A DNA stretch of 64,000 nt from Mesorhizobium sp. GTDB lineage: Bacteria; Pseudomonadota; Alphaproteobacteria; Rhizobiales; Rhizobiaceae. Both the position numbers and the translations under genes were made by a program. Below the pieces are notes generated by a model. It saw only the letters and a list, made by a program, of their open reading frames with translations. It was not told where the DNA came from and made no database searches. Location: positions 310,001 to 374,000 of the forward strand of contig NZ_JAMLIG010000003.1 of assembly GCF_023954305.1 (NCBI RefSeq), read 5' to 3'. Numbering within the stretch: the stretch's first letter is position 1; every line of letters starts with the position of its first letter. This document shows positions 8,174 to 17,066 of this stretch, piece by piece.

Positions 8174-8848
8174 ATGATCGACAAGTTCGTAGGGTCAGTC
8201 GCTGATGCGGTGTCGGGCATTCGCGACGGCTCGACGGTCATGATCGGCGGCTTCGGAGTCGGACAGCCAGTCCATTTGATCGACGGGTTGATCGAGCAAG
8301 GGGCGAAAGGTCTCACGATCGTCGCCAACAATGCCGGCATCGGGCGCACCGGACTCGCCAGGCTCCTGGAACTTCGGCGCGTTCGCAAGGTCGTTTGCTC
8401 GTTTCCGCGCACCGCGGATCCGGTCGTTTTCGACGAGCTCTACAAGAAGGGCGAGATCGAGCTCGAACTCGTTCCGCAAGGAACGCTTGCCGAGCGCATA
8501 AGGGCGGCCGGAGCTGGCGTCGCGGGTTTCTACACCGCGACCGCCTACGGCACCAAGCTGGCCGAAGGCAAGGAAACGCGCGAGTTCGAGGGACGGCACT
8601 ATGTATTCGAGCGTGCTCTGCACGCCGACGTCGCGCTGATCGAGGCTTGGCAGGGCGATCGCTGGGGCAACCTCACCTACAAGGAGGCCGGCCGCAACTT
8701 CAACCCGGTCATGGCCACTGCGGCGAAGCTGACCATCGCGCAGGTGCAGCACACGGTCGAACTCGGCAGCCTCGAACCCAACGCAGTCGTCACGCCGAGC
8801 ATCTTCGTCAATCGAGTCGTCCACATCCCGTACGGGGATCCGAAGTAG
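8174..8848 (+). CDS. 3-oxoacid/3-oxoadipate CoA-transferase, subunit A
   Basis: A 224-residue alpha subunit of a class I CoA-transferase. It has the N-terminal GSTVMIGGFGVGQPVHLID motif that forms the CoA-binding glycine loop, LTIVANNAG, PQGTLAERIRAAGAG and EADVALIEAW-like segments. It forms a heterotetramer with subunit B just downstream and moves CoA between an acyl-CoA and a 3-oxoacid or similar acid. The ATG at 8174 follows AAGAGGAG at a good distance. A 114-bp gap upstream may hold its own promoter. Confidence 0.88.
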   Translation: MIDKFVGSVADAVSGIRDGSTVMIGGFGVGQPVHLIDGLIEQGAKGLTIVANNAGIGRTGLARLLELRRVRKVVCSFPRTADPVVFDELYKKGEIELELVPQGTLAERIRAAGAGVAGFYTATAYGTKLAEGKETREFEGRHYVFERALHADVALIEAWQGDRWGNLTYKEAGRNFNPVMATAAKLTIAQVQHTVELGSLEPNAVVTPSIFVNRVVHIPYGDPK

Positions 8849-8858
8849 GAAGCCGGTG

Positions 8859-9512
8859 ATGCGCCAGACCTGGAAACCCCTGTCGCGGACTGAAATGGCG
8901 GCGCGCGTGGCGCGCGACATACCCGAGGGCTGGTATGTCAATCTGGGCATCGGCATGCCGACCCTTGTGTCCGACCAGATTGCAGCCGGCAAGGACGTCA
9001 TCATCCATTCCGAGAACGGCATCGTCGGCATGGGACCGCAGCCGAAGCCTGATGCGGTCAATCCGTGGCTGGTCAACGCCGGAAAGCAATATGTCACGCT
9101 CGTCACCGGCGGCGCCATCGTCCACCACGCCGACAGCTTCGGCATGATCCGCGGCGGCCATATCGACCTCTGCGTGCTCGGCGCGTTCCAGGTTGCCGCA
9201 AACGGTGACCTCGCGAACTGGGCGACGCTCGACGACGCGATGCCCCCGGCCGTCGGCGGCGCGATGGATCTCTGCGCCGGCGCGAAGCGCCTGTGGATCA
9301 TGACCGACCAGACCACCAAGTCGGGCGAACCGAAGCTGGTCGACCGCTGCACCTATCCGCTTACCGGCCTGGCCTGCGTCAACAGGGTCTACACGAACGT
9401 CGCCGTCTTCGACCTGACGCCGTCGGGCTTCGAATTGGTCGAGGCGGTGCCGGGACTCGGCATCGAAGAGCTTCAGGACATGACCGGCGCAGCAATCGCC
9501 GCAAGGGCCTGA
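8859..9512 (+). CDS. 3-oxoacid/3-oxoadipate CoA-transferase, subunit B
   Basis: A 217-residue beta subunit. The catalytic glutamate lies in HSENGIVGMG (Glu52), the signature of class I CoA-transferases, preceded by VNLGIGMPTLVSDQI and followed by GGHIDLCVLGAFQV. It begins 10 nt after subunit A; a GTG lies 3 nt upstream of the ATG and would add one residue. With subunit A it completes the CoA-transfer step that ends many aromatic and dicarboxylic acid routes. The name 3-oxoadipate is inferred from similarity to PcaIJ; substrate is unproven. Confidence 0.9.
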   Translation: MRQTWKPLSRTEMAARVARDIPEGWYVNLGIGMPTLVSDQIAAGKDVIIHSENGIVGMGPQPKPDAVNPWLVNAGKQYVTLVTGGAIVHHADSFGMIRGGHIDLCVLGAFQVAANGDLANWATLDDAMPPAVGGAMDLCAGAKRLWIMTDQTTKSGEPKLVDRCTYPLTGLACVNRVYTNVAVFDLTPSGFELVEAVPGLGIEELQDMTGAAIAARA

Positions 9513-9553
9513 GCGGCTCCACGCCAATCAGAGCCGGCCGACGGGAGGCGAAT

Positions 9554-10030
9554 GTGGAACTCGGCGCGTATGGCGATGATCCCTCATGGGCCCTTTCGGA
9601 TTTGCAACCCTTCGGCGGCACTTCCAAACGCGATGGCATGGTGCGCGATCGCGCTAATGCGATCCTTGACTTGGTCGGCTTCGCGATCGACCGTCGGCGA
9701 CGTCTTGCCCAAGACCTCACCCTTGCCGAGCAGAAGATCACGGACATCGCGCGAGCGCTCATGGGCGCGCGCAGTATTCTATTTCTGGATGAGCCGACCG
9801 CTGGGCTTGCAGAAGAAGAAATATTACATATCGCGAATGTCTTACGAACCATCAATCGTAATACAGGGGTCACTATACTTGTGATCGCTCACCACATAGG
9901 GTTTATTCGCAGCGTAGCTGACTACGCCACCGTTCTCGATTTCGGACGGAAGCTCGCCGAGGGCACGCCGGAAGAAATGGCGAGGCAGCCGGATGTCATC
10001 AGCGTTTTCCTGGGAGAAAGCGATGCCTGA
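9554..10030 (+). pseudogene. Truncated branched-chain-type ABC ATPase (LivG-like, C-terminal part)
   Basis: About 158 residues remain. They start at NVELGAYGD, which corresponds to roughly residue 100 of a full LivG ATPase, and continue to LTLAEQKITDIARAL (altered signature), ILFLDEPTAGLA (Walker B) and VIAHHI (switch histidine). The Walker A half is missing, so the product cannot bind and hydrolyse ATP alone. A GTG with GGGAGG 5 nt upstream opens the frame, so a fragment might still be made. The stop overlaps the next ATPase gene by 8 nt. A deletion that joined the CoA-transferase gene to this position probably also removed the permease genes. Confidence 0.75.
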
Positions 10031-10748
10031 GACAGGCTTGCAAGTCCGGGATCTCACGGTGAGCTTCGGAGCAGCGAGAATTCTCGATCGCGTCGAGATT
10101 TCTGCGCAGCCTGGACAGGTGACCGGACTTGTCGGGCCAAACGGAGCAGGCAAGACAACAGCGCTCAGAGCCATCTCCGGACTTATTCAGCGTCCCGAAG
10201 GATCGGTTCGCCTGGACGGCGTGGTGTTGGGCGCTGATCCTATGACCGCCGCGCGGGCCGGCATAGCGCATGTTCCCGAAGGCCGGGGTCTGATTCCAAC
10301 ACTGACGGTGCGGCAGAACCTGAGTCTGGCGCTGATCGGCGTGGGCCGCACAATGCGACAGGAAGACTTGGACTATGTCCTGTCTGTCTTTCCTGCAACG
10401 CTACCGCTTATGGATCGAAGGGCGGGCCTACTAAGTGGCGGTGAACAGCAAATGGTCGCGATCTCGCGAGGTCTCATCGTAAGGCCGCGGGTTCTAATAG
10501 TGGACGAGATGAGCCTGGGGCTTGCCCCAAAGATCGTGCGTGACCTGCTTGCCACACTTTTGAAGGTCGCAAGAAATTTTTCGATGACTGTGTTGCTCGT
10601 CGATCAAAATGCACGGGCGCTTTCGTCAGTCTGCGACCATATTTACGTCTTGCTGAACGGGCGAACCACCATGTTCGAAGTCGGCAATGACGAGCTTCTG
10701 CAGGCAGTATACTTCGGCCATGGCCCGTCAACGCCGCTTCCAGTTTGA
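10023..10748 (+). CDS. Branched-chain-type ABC transporter ATPase (LivF-like)
   Basis: A 241-residue ATPase with Walker A GPNGAGKTT, signature LLSGGEQQMVAISRGL, Walker B VLIVDEMSLGLAP and D-loop in order, typical of LivF subunits of HAAT-family importers. LivF normally pairs with LivG, two permeases and a periplasmic binding protein. Here only a broken LivG-like fragment is next to it, so this ATPase is orphaned in the window and may be non-functional or served by subunits elsewhere. Start ATG 10023 lies inside the end of the upstream frame, indicating former translational coupling. Confidence 0.85.
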   Translation: MPETGLQVRDLTVSFGAARILDRVEISAQPGQVTGLVGPNGAGKTTALRAISGLIQRPEGSVRLDGVVLGADPMTAARAGIAHVPEGRGLIPTLTVRQNLSLALIGVGRTMRQEDLDYVLSVFPATLPLMDRRAGLLSGGEQQMVAISRGLIVRPRVLIVDEMSLGLAPKIVRDLLATLLKVARNFSMTVLLVDQNARALSSVCDHIYVLLNGRTTMFEVGNDELLQAVYFGHGPSTPLPV

Positions 10749-10790
10749 TTCACCCCATTCCCCCTGAGTTATCTTGCGAGCGACTTCTTA

Positions 10791-11771
10791 ATGCCTCTCC
10801 ATCCAGTCATATCGGAAAGCCTCAAAGCTGCCGAAGGCTCGCTTCCAGTCGAGTCATTTCCGGTGGGCAGGGTCCGTCAGATGATAAGATCCACCTATGA
10901 CACTGGTCTACCCAAGATTGAGTTGGCAAGCGTCGAGAACACCAGCTTTGCCGGGCCCTCGTGTGACATCCCCTGCCGCATATACACCCCGCATGGCGCC
11001 GGTCCCCACCCGATCACGATGTTCTTTCATGGCAGCGGGTTTTGTGTCCTGGATCTCGACAGCCACGATGACATTTGCCGTTGGCTTTGTAACGGTAGCG
11101 AGAGCGTCGTCGTCTCCGTCGACTATCGCCTTGCGCCCGAGAACCCATTTCCCGCCGGAAACCACGATTGCACGGCCGCAGTCTTGTGGTTCGCCAGCCG
11201 GGCACACAGATACAACGCGGACCCCTCGCGCATCGCGGTCTCAGGTGACAGCGCTGGCGGTTGCATGGCCGCTCTAACGGCGCTGCAACTCAGAGACGAA
11301 GGCGGCCCCGCCTTGGCCGGTCAGCTTCTTTTTTATCCTGTTACTGATCACTATTCCTCGCAATGGCGCAGCTACGACGAATTTGGCGAAGGTTATGGGC
11401 TAAGCGCGAGCCTGATGACTTGGTTCTGGAACAATTTCATCGGGACGGGCGGCCAGGCTGCCGTGGAATTGGCTTCCCCGCTTCGTGCACAGACCTTATT
11501 CGGGATGCCGCCTGCGCTTATTCAGGTGGCGGAATATGACGTGCTCCGCGATGAGGGCGAGATCTATGCGGAGAAGCTTTCCGCGGCGGGGGTTGAGGCT
11601 TCAGTGACGCGGTGCGAAGGGCTTAACCACGGATTCCTTCGCTGGATCGGTATCCTACCCGAGGTGACTCAAAGAATGGATGATGCCTGCCGTTGGCTGC
11701 ATCGTACATTGCGTCCCAACTCGACGTGGCCGCCACCTATGTCGTCTAATACCAACCGTCCCGGCTTCTGA
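10791..11771 (+). CDS. Alpha/beta hydrolase, hormone-sensitive-lipase type esterase
   Basis: A 326-residue esterase of the HSL (bacterial family IV) group. The oxyanion motif is HGSGF at 80-84 in place of HGGG, the nucleophile is Ser154 in GDSAGG, and late Asp (VAEYDVLRDEG) and His (GLNHGF) residues complete the triad. No signal peptide is seen, so it is probably cytoplasmic. It likely hydrolyses a short-chain ester or lactone feeding the cluster. The last residues (after RTLRPNS) look unlike the family and may be encoded by the end of the IS630 element inserted right behind. Confidence 0.85.
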   Translation: MPLHPVISESLKAAEGSLPVESFPVGRVRQMIRSTYDTGLPKIELASVENTSFAGPSCDIPCRIYTPHGAGPHPITMFFHGSGFCVLDLDSHDDICRWLCNGSESVVVSVDYRLAPENPFPAGNHDCTAAVLWFASRAHRYNADPSRIAVSGDSAGGCMAALTALQLRDEGGPALAGQLLFYPVTDHYSSQWRSYDEFGEGYGLSASLMTWFWNNFIGTGGQAAVELASPLRAQTLFGMPPALIQVAEYDVLRDEGEIYAEKLSAAGVEASVTRCEGLNHGFLRWIGILPEVTQRMDDACRWLHRTLRPNSTWPPPMSSNTNRPGF

Positions 11772-11833
11772 CTCTTTCGTGAGTTTGAGGCGTTTGCGCC
11801 GTGTGATTCCCTGTTGCCGAAGGAGATTCGGCG

Positions 11834-12771
11834 ATGGGCTCAGCGGTGAAGGTGCGGGACGACTATTCGGCGGTGGAACTTCGCCGTTTGGCTCGTGTTG
11901 CGAAGGATGTGCGCCAGAGCAGCCGGCTCCTGGCGATCGCGGCGGTTCTGGACGGGATGAGCCGAGCCGATGCGGCGCGGATCGGCGGCATGGACCGCCA
12001 GACGCTGCGCGACTGGGTGCACCGGTTCAACGCGGCCGGGCCCGACGGTCTTCCCGATCAATGGTCGGCGGGGCCAACGTCGCGGTTGTCCGCCGAGCAG
12101 CAGGCCGACCTGGCCGCCATCGTCGAAAAGGGTCCGGACCGCGCCGTTGACGGCGTCGTCCGCTGGCGGCGCATCGACCTGAAGCGCGTCATCAGGGAGC
12201 GTTTCGGCGTCCACTACGACACGCGCTATATTGGCAAGCTGCTGCACAAGCTCGGCTTCTCCCACATCAGCGCGCGCCCGCAGCATCCGGCGCAAGACGC
12301 CCATGTCGTCGAGGAGTTCAAAAAAAACTGGTCTCGCACGCTGAAGGCGCATCTTTGCGACCTGCGGCCGCGCACGAAGGTGGAGCTGTGGTTCCAAGAC
12401 GAAGCCCGCATCGGCCAGAAGAACGGCATCGTGCGGCAATGGGCGCGTCGCGGAACGCGGCCGCGCCAGCCAGCCGACCAGCGCTACAAGAGCGCCTACC
12501 TGTTCGGCGCAATCTGCCCGGCGCGTGGCATCGGCGCTGCTCTCGCGCTGCCCTTTGCCGACACCGAGGCCATGCAACTCCATATCGACGAGATCAGCCG
12601 GCACGTCGAGAAAGGCGCCCATGCCGTGCTCGTCATGGACCGCGCCGGATGGCACACCACCGCCAAGCTCACGATGCCGAAAAACATCACCGCGATCTTC
12701 CTGCCGTCGCGGGCGCCGGAGCTGAACCCGGTCGAGAACGTCTGGCAATACCTGCGACAGAACTGGCTGCG
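11834..12771 (+). pseudogene. IS630-family transposase, C-terminus removed by IS21
   Basis: The translation reads as an IS630 transposase: N-terminal helix-turn-helix (DAARIGGMDRQTLRDWVHRF), a winged segment (WRRIDLKRVIRERFGV), then the DDE domain with WFQDEARIGQKNG, VLVMDRAGWHTT and ELNPVENVWQYLRQNWL. The match stops at position 12771, exactly where the terminal repeat of the IS21 element starts; the frame then runs on into IS21 DNA until 12847. The last part of the transposase and the right end of the element are lost, so it should be inactive. ATG 11834 follows GAAGGAGAT. Confidence 0.85.
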
Positions 12772-12814
12772 GCGCGACAATCAACGTGAGAGCGCAGCGT
12801 CAATCAGGATGAGA
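12772..12814 (+). repeat. IS21 left end, two tandem terminal repeats
   Basis: Copy 1 is at 12772-12791 and a diverged copy 2, GCGTCAATCAGGATGAGA, at 12797-12814. Multiple transposase-binding repeats at each end are usual for IS21. Confidence 0.8.
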
Positions 12815-12959
12815 ATGCCGGCGGGTTGGAACGCAGGGAGGGCGTAGCCCGACTGGAGTTTCAACCCGCCGGCGGCGCGTTCCTTTCGGGGGCGTTTGTC
12901 TGGTGATCACGGTCGGCCGGGTATGCCGGTGGTTTTTCCTGTTGGGGAGGAATCACTTT

Positions 12960-14474
12960 GTGCCCGGCCGCCACGTAACCGATCACCAGATGAGGCTTTT
13001 CATGAAGTTCTGTCAGACCCATACGACGGCCGTCGCGGCGGCGAAGGCGTCGATCAGCACGGCCACGGCCTATCGCATCGAGAAGGATTCGAGGCTGCCC
13101 TCGCAGAGGTAGGTTCCGCGACAACGGCGCCGTCCCGACCCGCTCGCCGATATTTTCGACGCCGAGGTCGTGCCCATGCTGAGGGCAGCTCCCGGCATTC
13201 GGGCGATCGCCATCTTCGACGAGATGATCCGGCGTCATCCCGAACTTGGGGTCGGCATTCGCCGGACACTGGAACGGCGCATCCGCTCGTGGCGCGCCAT
13301 CCATGGCGAGGAGCAGGAGATCATCTTCCGGCAGGTCCACGTACCCGGACGCATGGGATTGTCGGATTTCACCGATATGGGCGGCGCCGGCATCACGATC
13401 GCGGGTGTTGCTCTCGATCACCGGCTCTACCATTTCCGGCTCGCCTATTCCGGCTTCGAGCACGCCCATGTCGTGCTCGGCGGCGAGAGTTTTGTCGCTC
13501 TGGCGGAAGGCTTGCAGAATGCGTTGTGGTCGCTCGGCGGCGTTCCGTTGGAGCATCGCAGCGACAGCCTTTCGGCAGCCTTCCGCAATCTGGACAAGGA
13601 TGCCCGGGCGGACCTGACGGTCCGCTACGAGGATCTGTGCGGCCATTACGGCATGACGCCTTCCCGCAACAATGCCGGCGTCGCGCATGAGAACGGCTCC
13701 ATCGAAGGCCCGCACGGGCATCTCAAGCGAGCGATCAATGACGCGCTGCTGATGAGGGGGTCGAGCGATTTCGACGATCTGGCCGCCTACCGTCGCTTTG
13801 TCGACGAGATCGTCAGCCGCGTGAATGCCCGCAATTCCAAGCGCATCGACATCGAGCGCGCCGAACTCCAGGAACTGCCTGTGCGGCGCACGTCCGACTA
13901 CGAGGAGATCACCGTCCGCGTCACGTCATCGGGCGGCTTCAGGCTGCGCAAGGTGTTCTACACCGTCCCCTCGCGCCTGATCGGCCACCGGCTCAGGGTG
14001 CGGCTCTTCGATGATCGGCTGGATATCTTCATCGGCGGCACGCAACTCATGACGCTGCCGCGCGGGCGGGCCTCTCCATCCGGCAAGCACGATCAGGTCG
14101 TCAATTATCGTCATGTCATCCATTCGCTGCGTCGCAAGCCGATGGCGCTCCTCAACCTCGTCTACCGTGACCAGCTCTTTCCGCGCGAGGCGTATCGGCG
14201 AACCTTCGACATGCTCGTAGATCGTCTTCCGGAGCGGCAGGCCTGCCGCACCATGGTCGACCTTCTCGCCCTGGCTCACGAACGCGGCTGCGAGCGCGAA
14301 CTGGCCGATCAGCTGACCGTTTCGCTGCATGCCCGGCGATTGCCTGACATGACCGCCTTGCGGGCACGCTTCGCGCCCGATCCCGCCCGGTTGCCGAATG
14401 TCGTCGTGCACCTTGCTCCGCTCAACGCCTATGAAGCCCTGCTCGGCGCCAGCCTGACGGGAGACGCGGCATGA
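12960..14474 (+). pseudogene. istA: IstA transposase with in-frame amber stop
   Basis: The frame beginning at GTG 12960 (PGRHVTDHQMRLFMKF) reads the IS21 N-terminal helix-turn-helix (AAAKASISTATAYRIEKDSR) to LPSQR, meets TAG at 13110-13112, and then goes on in the same frame as RRRPDPLADIFDAEVVPM and through the complete DDE domain (GLSDFTDMG, HRSDSLSAAF, AHENGSIEGPHGHLKR) to the C-terminus. Related IstA proteins have lysines at this point, so one A-to-T change (AAG to TAG) explains the break. A product restarting at ATG 13170 would lack the DNA-binding domain. The stop overlaps istB by ATGA. Confidence 0.85.
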
Positions 14475-15286
14475 AGACGACCCCCGCTGTCGACGCCGCC
14501 AGGCTCAGCCTGCTTCTCAACGAGTTGCGCTTGCCGGCCATCAAGGTCATGTGGCCGCAGTTCGCCGAACAGGCCGACAAGGAAGGGTGGCCCGCAGTCC
14601 GCTTCCTGGCCGCCATAACCGAGCACGAACTGGCCGAGCGTGACCGCCGCCGCATCGAGCGGCATCTCGCCGAAGCCCGCCTCCTGCCGGGAAAGACCCT
14701 CGACACATTCGAGTTCGAGGCCGTGCCGATGATCTCCAAGGCGCAGGTGATGGCCATCACCGCCGGCGACACCTGGCTGGAGAAGGGCGCCAATCTGCTC
14801 CTGTTCGGCCCGCCCGGCGGCGGAAAGAGTCATCTGGCCTCAGCCGTCGGGCTCGCCCTTATCGAGAACGGCTGGCGGGTTCTCTTCACCCGGACGACAG
14901 ATCTCGTTCAGAAGCTCCAGATGGCGCGCCGCGAACTCGGCCTCGAAGCCGCTATCAACCGGCTCGACCGCTTTCACCTGCTGATCCTCGACGATCTCGC
15001 CTACGTCACCAAGGACCAGGCCGAGACCAGCGTGCTGTTCGAGCTCATCAGCGCCCGTTACGAGCGGCGCTCGATGCTCATCACCGCCAACCAGCCATTT
15101 GGGGAATGGGGGAAGGTCTTCCCGGATCCTGCAATGACGCTCGCCGCGGTCGATCGCCTTGTTCATCACGCCACCATCTTCGAGATGAATGTCGAGAGCT
15201 ACAGGCGGCGCGAAGCCATGGAACGAAAACGTGGCCCCGGTCGGCCGGCGTCATACGCGACACCCGCCAATATCGGCGCTGATTGA
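14471..15286 (+). CDS. istB: IstB, IS21 transposition ATPase
   Basis: A 271-residue AAA+ helper ATPase. Walker A is GPPGGGKSH at 113-121, Walker B is LLILDDLAYV, and sensor segment MLITANQPFGEWG follows. IstB promotes strand transfer by IstA at the target. It appears intact in full, with ATG at 14471 overlapping the istA stop. With istA interrupted, it could only act for another IS21 copy. Confidence 0.92.
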   Translation: MKTTPAVDAARLSLLLNELRLPAIKVMWPQFAEQADKEGWPAVRFLAAITEHELAERDRRRIERHLAEARLLPGKTLDTFEFEAVPMISKAQVMAITAGDTWLEKGANLLLFGPPGGGKSHLASAVGLALIENGWRVLFTRTTDLVQKLQMARRELGLEAAINRLDRFHLLILDDLAYVTKDQAETSVLFELISARYERRSMLITANQPFGEWGKVFPDPAMTLAAVDRLVHHATIFEMNVESYRRREAMERKRGPGRPASYATPANIGAD

Positions 15287-15367
15287 CGCTCCGCGACAAA
15301 CAAACCCACAAACCTCTTGCGCGCGACAATCAATGCCGCGATCATCACCACCGCCGCGACACCAGAT

Positions 15368-15410
15368 TCTCATCCAGATTGTCGCGCGCCTCTCATCCAG
15401 ATTGTCGCGC
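15368..15410 (-). repeat. IS21 right end, two tandem terminal repeats
   Basis: TCTCATCCAGATTGTCGCGC occurs twice, at 15368-15387 and 15391-15410, 23 bp apart; both are inverted relative to the left-end copies. Confidence 0.85.
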
Positions 15411-15657
15411 TATAGGCCAGCGCTTTAGCGTCTGCCTCCGCACGCTTGCGGGCCTCGCGCCGCCAGGTGAACAGTTGCTGCGGGGTCAGGTCATGCCGGC
15501 GCGCGACCGCCGACACCACCGCTCCCGGCGCAAGTGTCTCTTCCAGGATGCGCGCTCGGTCATCGGCCGACCAACGCCGGCGGCCCATCGCGCCGTTGAT
15601 GACCTCAAAACGCCGGATCTCGCCCTCCGGCTCAAGTCTATGGTCAAGTCCACACAC
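15411..15657 (-). pseudogene. IS66 TnpA-type protein, truncated
   Basis: The readable protein contains GRRRWSADDRARILEETL, APGAVVSAVARRHDLTPQQL and FTWRREARKRAEADAKA, the helix-turn-helix of IS66/IS3-type small transposition proteins. At about 15411 it enters the IS21 end, and the frame closes at 15370 inside that element, giving a chimeric 95-residue product. The GTG at 15657 is the only plausible start. It is very unlikely to act without TnpB and TnpC. Confidence 0.75.
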
Positions 15658-15733
15658 AAACGATCCTCCAAAAGGATCGCCACCGTGCCTCGTCAGAGCC
15701 GTGCAAAGAAGGTGCGGTTGGAGCCCCGCTTAC
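15411..15733 (-). mobile_element. IS66-family remnant with one terminal end
   Basis: Between the IS21 right end and 15733 lies the 5' part of an IS66 element read leftward. Its outer end, read on the minus strand from 15733, is GTAAGCGGGGCTCCAACCGC, which fits the GTAAGC start of IS66 terminal repeats. Only the first transposition gene is left; tnpB, tnpC and the far end are gone, cut off at the IS21 junction. Confidence 0.7.
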
Positions 15734-16029
15734 ATCGGAGCGATTGCGCGCGCGCCTCCGTTCCCGCGGAATATTCTTGGCGCCGAGCAGGCACCGCAAG
15801 TGGTGGGCTGCTGTTGGGCGCGGAATGCGGATAGCGGACGTTCGAGCGTCGTTGCATACAGGGTATGCGGCGGCTAAGCCAGACAATGGCGTGCGTCTGA
15901 CGACTTGCCAGAAGAGGCGAGCCAAGCCAGAAGCAAAAAGAGTTGCAACTCGTTTTCGCCGTTCGCAAAGTCGAGCACCTATTTCCAAGGCGGTCGCCCT
16001 TAGCCACTATCTCCGTTTGGGGGGCAGCC

Positions 16030-16803
16030 ATGGACGGACCAATGTATCAGCTACTAAAGGAGCAACTTGCCGCAACTATTCACGCGCTGAGGGTCACGAC
16101 CTTCAATCGCGGCAACGCCGTCCAACGGCTCATCATGGCTCTCTACGCCACCATCATCGAGCAGATCGATAGCGCAGTCACGTTGGTCGACTCCGGTCGC
16201 TCTACAGGCGTTGAGGCAATCTTGCGCTCGTGCCTGGAGGCTCATGTCGACCTCCTGAACTTGGCGTCAGACCCGGCGTATGCCGACCAGATGCAAGCCC
16301 ATTACCATCTTCAGTTTCGGATCGTTTGCCGCGAGGCGATCAAGGGGACCAACCCGTTTCTTGCCGGGATTGAGGCCGATGCGCCGGCGCGGCTTGCGGA
16401 ACAGGAGAAGGAGCTTGCGCGGCTCGGGAAGCCGCTGGACACGAAAACCCGCTTCGACATGGCGGGAATGGGTGACATTTACCGATCGATCTACAACAGC
16501 CTGTGCTGTGAGACGCATAACAATATGCGGGCGCTGATGGACCGCCATTTCACCAACCAAGGCACGGACGAGATACCGATTTTTCAGATCGCGATATTCA
16601 CTGACATGGAGAAGGTGGATTTCGACGCGGCGATCGACACCTTCCTGTCAATCCTCACCGGCTCCAATCGCACCGTTCACCACCACCTTGGCTCCGCCCA
16701 ACTGGAGAAGCTGGAGGTGTATGCGCAGCGTCGCGCCGAAATGCCGGGTGCTACAACTGTGACTGCGTCCGTTCCAGCAGAGCAACCTCCGTCCCATAAA
16801 TAG
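16030..16803 (+). CDS. DUF5677-like protein of unknown function
   Basis: A 257-residue, mostly helical soluble protein. Segments such as ALYATIIEQIDSAVTLVDSG and TGVEAILRSCLEAHVDLLNL resemble DUF5677/DUF6988-type proteins, which are common in accessory and phage-defence neighbourhoods; a conserved R-S-C/L-E-A-H pattern, a later ETHNNMRAL and a C-terminal TVHHHLGSAQ are seen. I do not know its activity. The ATG at 16030 has a GGGGGGCAGCC stretch upstream; the frame is open further left but without family-like sequence. It converges on the RelA/SpoT-domain gene. The 296 bp between it and the IS66 end holds no recognisable gene. Confidence 0.6.
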   Translation: MDGPMYQLLKEQLAATIHALRVTTFNRGNAVQRLIMALYATIIEQIDSAVTLVDSGRSTGVEAILRSCLEAHVDLLNLASDPAYADQMQAHYHLQFRIVCREAIKGTNPFLAGIEADAPARLAEQEKELARLGKPLDTKTRFDMAGMGDIYRSIYNSLCCETHNNMRALMDRHFTNQGTDEIPIFQIAIFTDMEKVDFDAAIDTFLSILTGSNRTVHHHLGSAQLEKLEVYAQRRAEMPGATTVTASVPAEQPPSHK

Positions 16804-16927
16804 CCTCGAACGTTTTCTCGCCGTCAGGATGGCGTGGCCATAGGTAAGCTTGACTGTGCACTGTGATGCCACCAGCACAAGGTAATAGCTTCAGGGTTGA
16901 GATCACGTTGCCCCATGCCTTAGCCCG
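16751..16927 (-). pseudogene. Possible C-terminal remnant of a decayed gene
   Basis: On the minus strand an open stretch of about 58 codons with coding-like composition reads RAKAWGNVISTLKLLPCAGG, then ITVHSQAYLWPRHPDGEKTF, then EAIYGTEVALLER before its stop at 16751. Upstream it is closed by TGA and has no start. It overlaps the 3' end of the DUF5677-like gene on the other strand by 53 bp. I cannot name the family; it may be the tail of a gene broken during island turnover. It might equally be a chance frame. Confidence 0.25.
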
Positions 16928-17066
16928 TCACGGGGATGGTGGATTTCGGCTGGGAAACAGCATCGTTCACCAGTGTCAGGAAGCACCATCACGCAGCCTA
17001 GAGCGGCTATCCGGGTAAGGTGGCACGGTCAGCGGCATTCACCCAAACACAATACCATCTAACCGA

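Larger units (their letters stand above)
12772..15410 (+). mobile_element. IS21-family insertion sequence (istA with amber codon, istB)
   Basis: A 2,639-bp element framed by inverted ends GCGCGACAATC....TGAGA at 12772-12791 and its complement at 15391-15410 (16 of 20 match), each followed inward by a second copy. It carries istA and istB in the usual overlapping order. No target duplication is visible: CTGCG precedes and TATAG follows. The element separates an IS630 fragment from an IS66 fragment, so its flanks come from different elements, which suggests a deletion or recombination between IS copies after insertion. Confidence 0.85.

Noticed and set aside
15744..16172. Open frame of 142 codons on the plus strand between IS66 and the DUF5677-like gene
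   Set aside because: Basic, low-complexity sequence in another frame that overlaps the start of the better supported gene; no family features.
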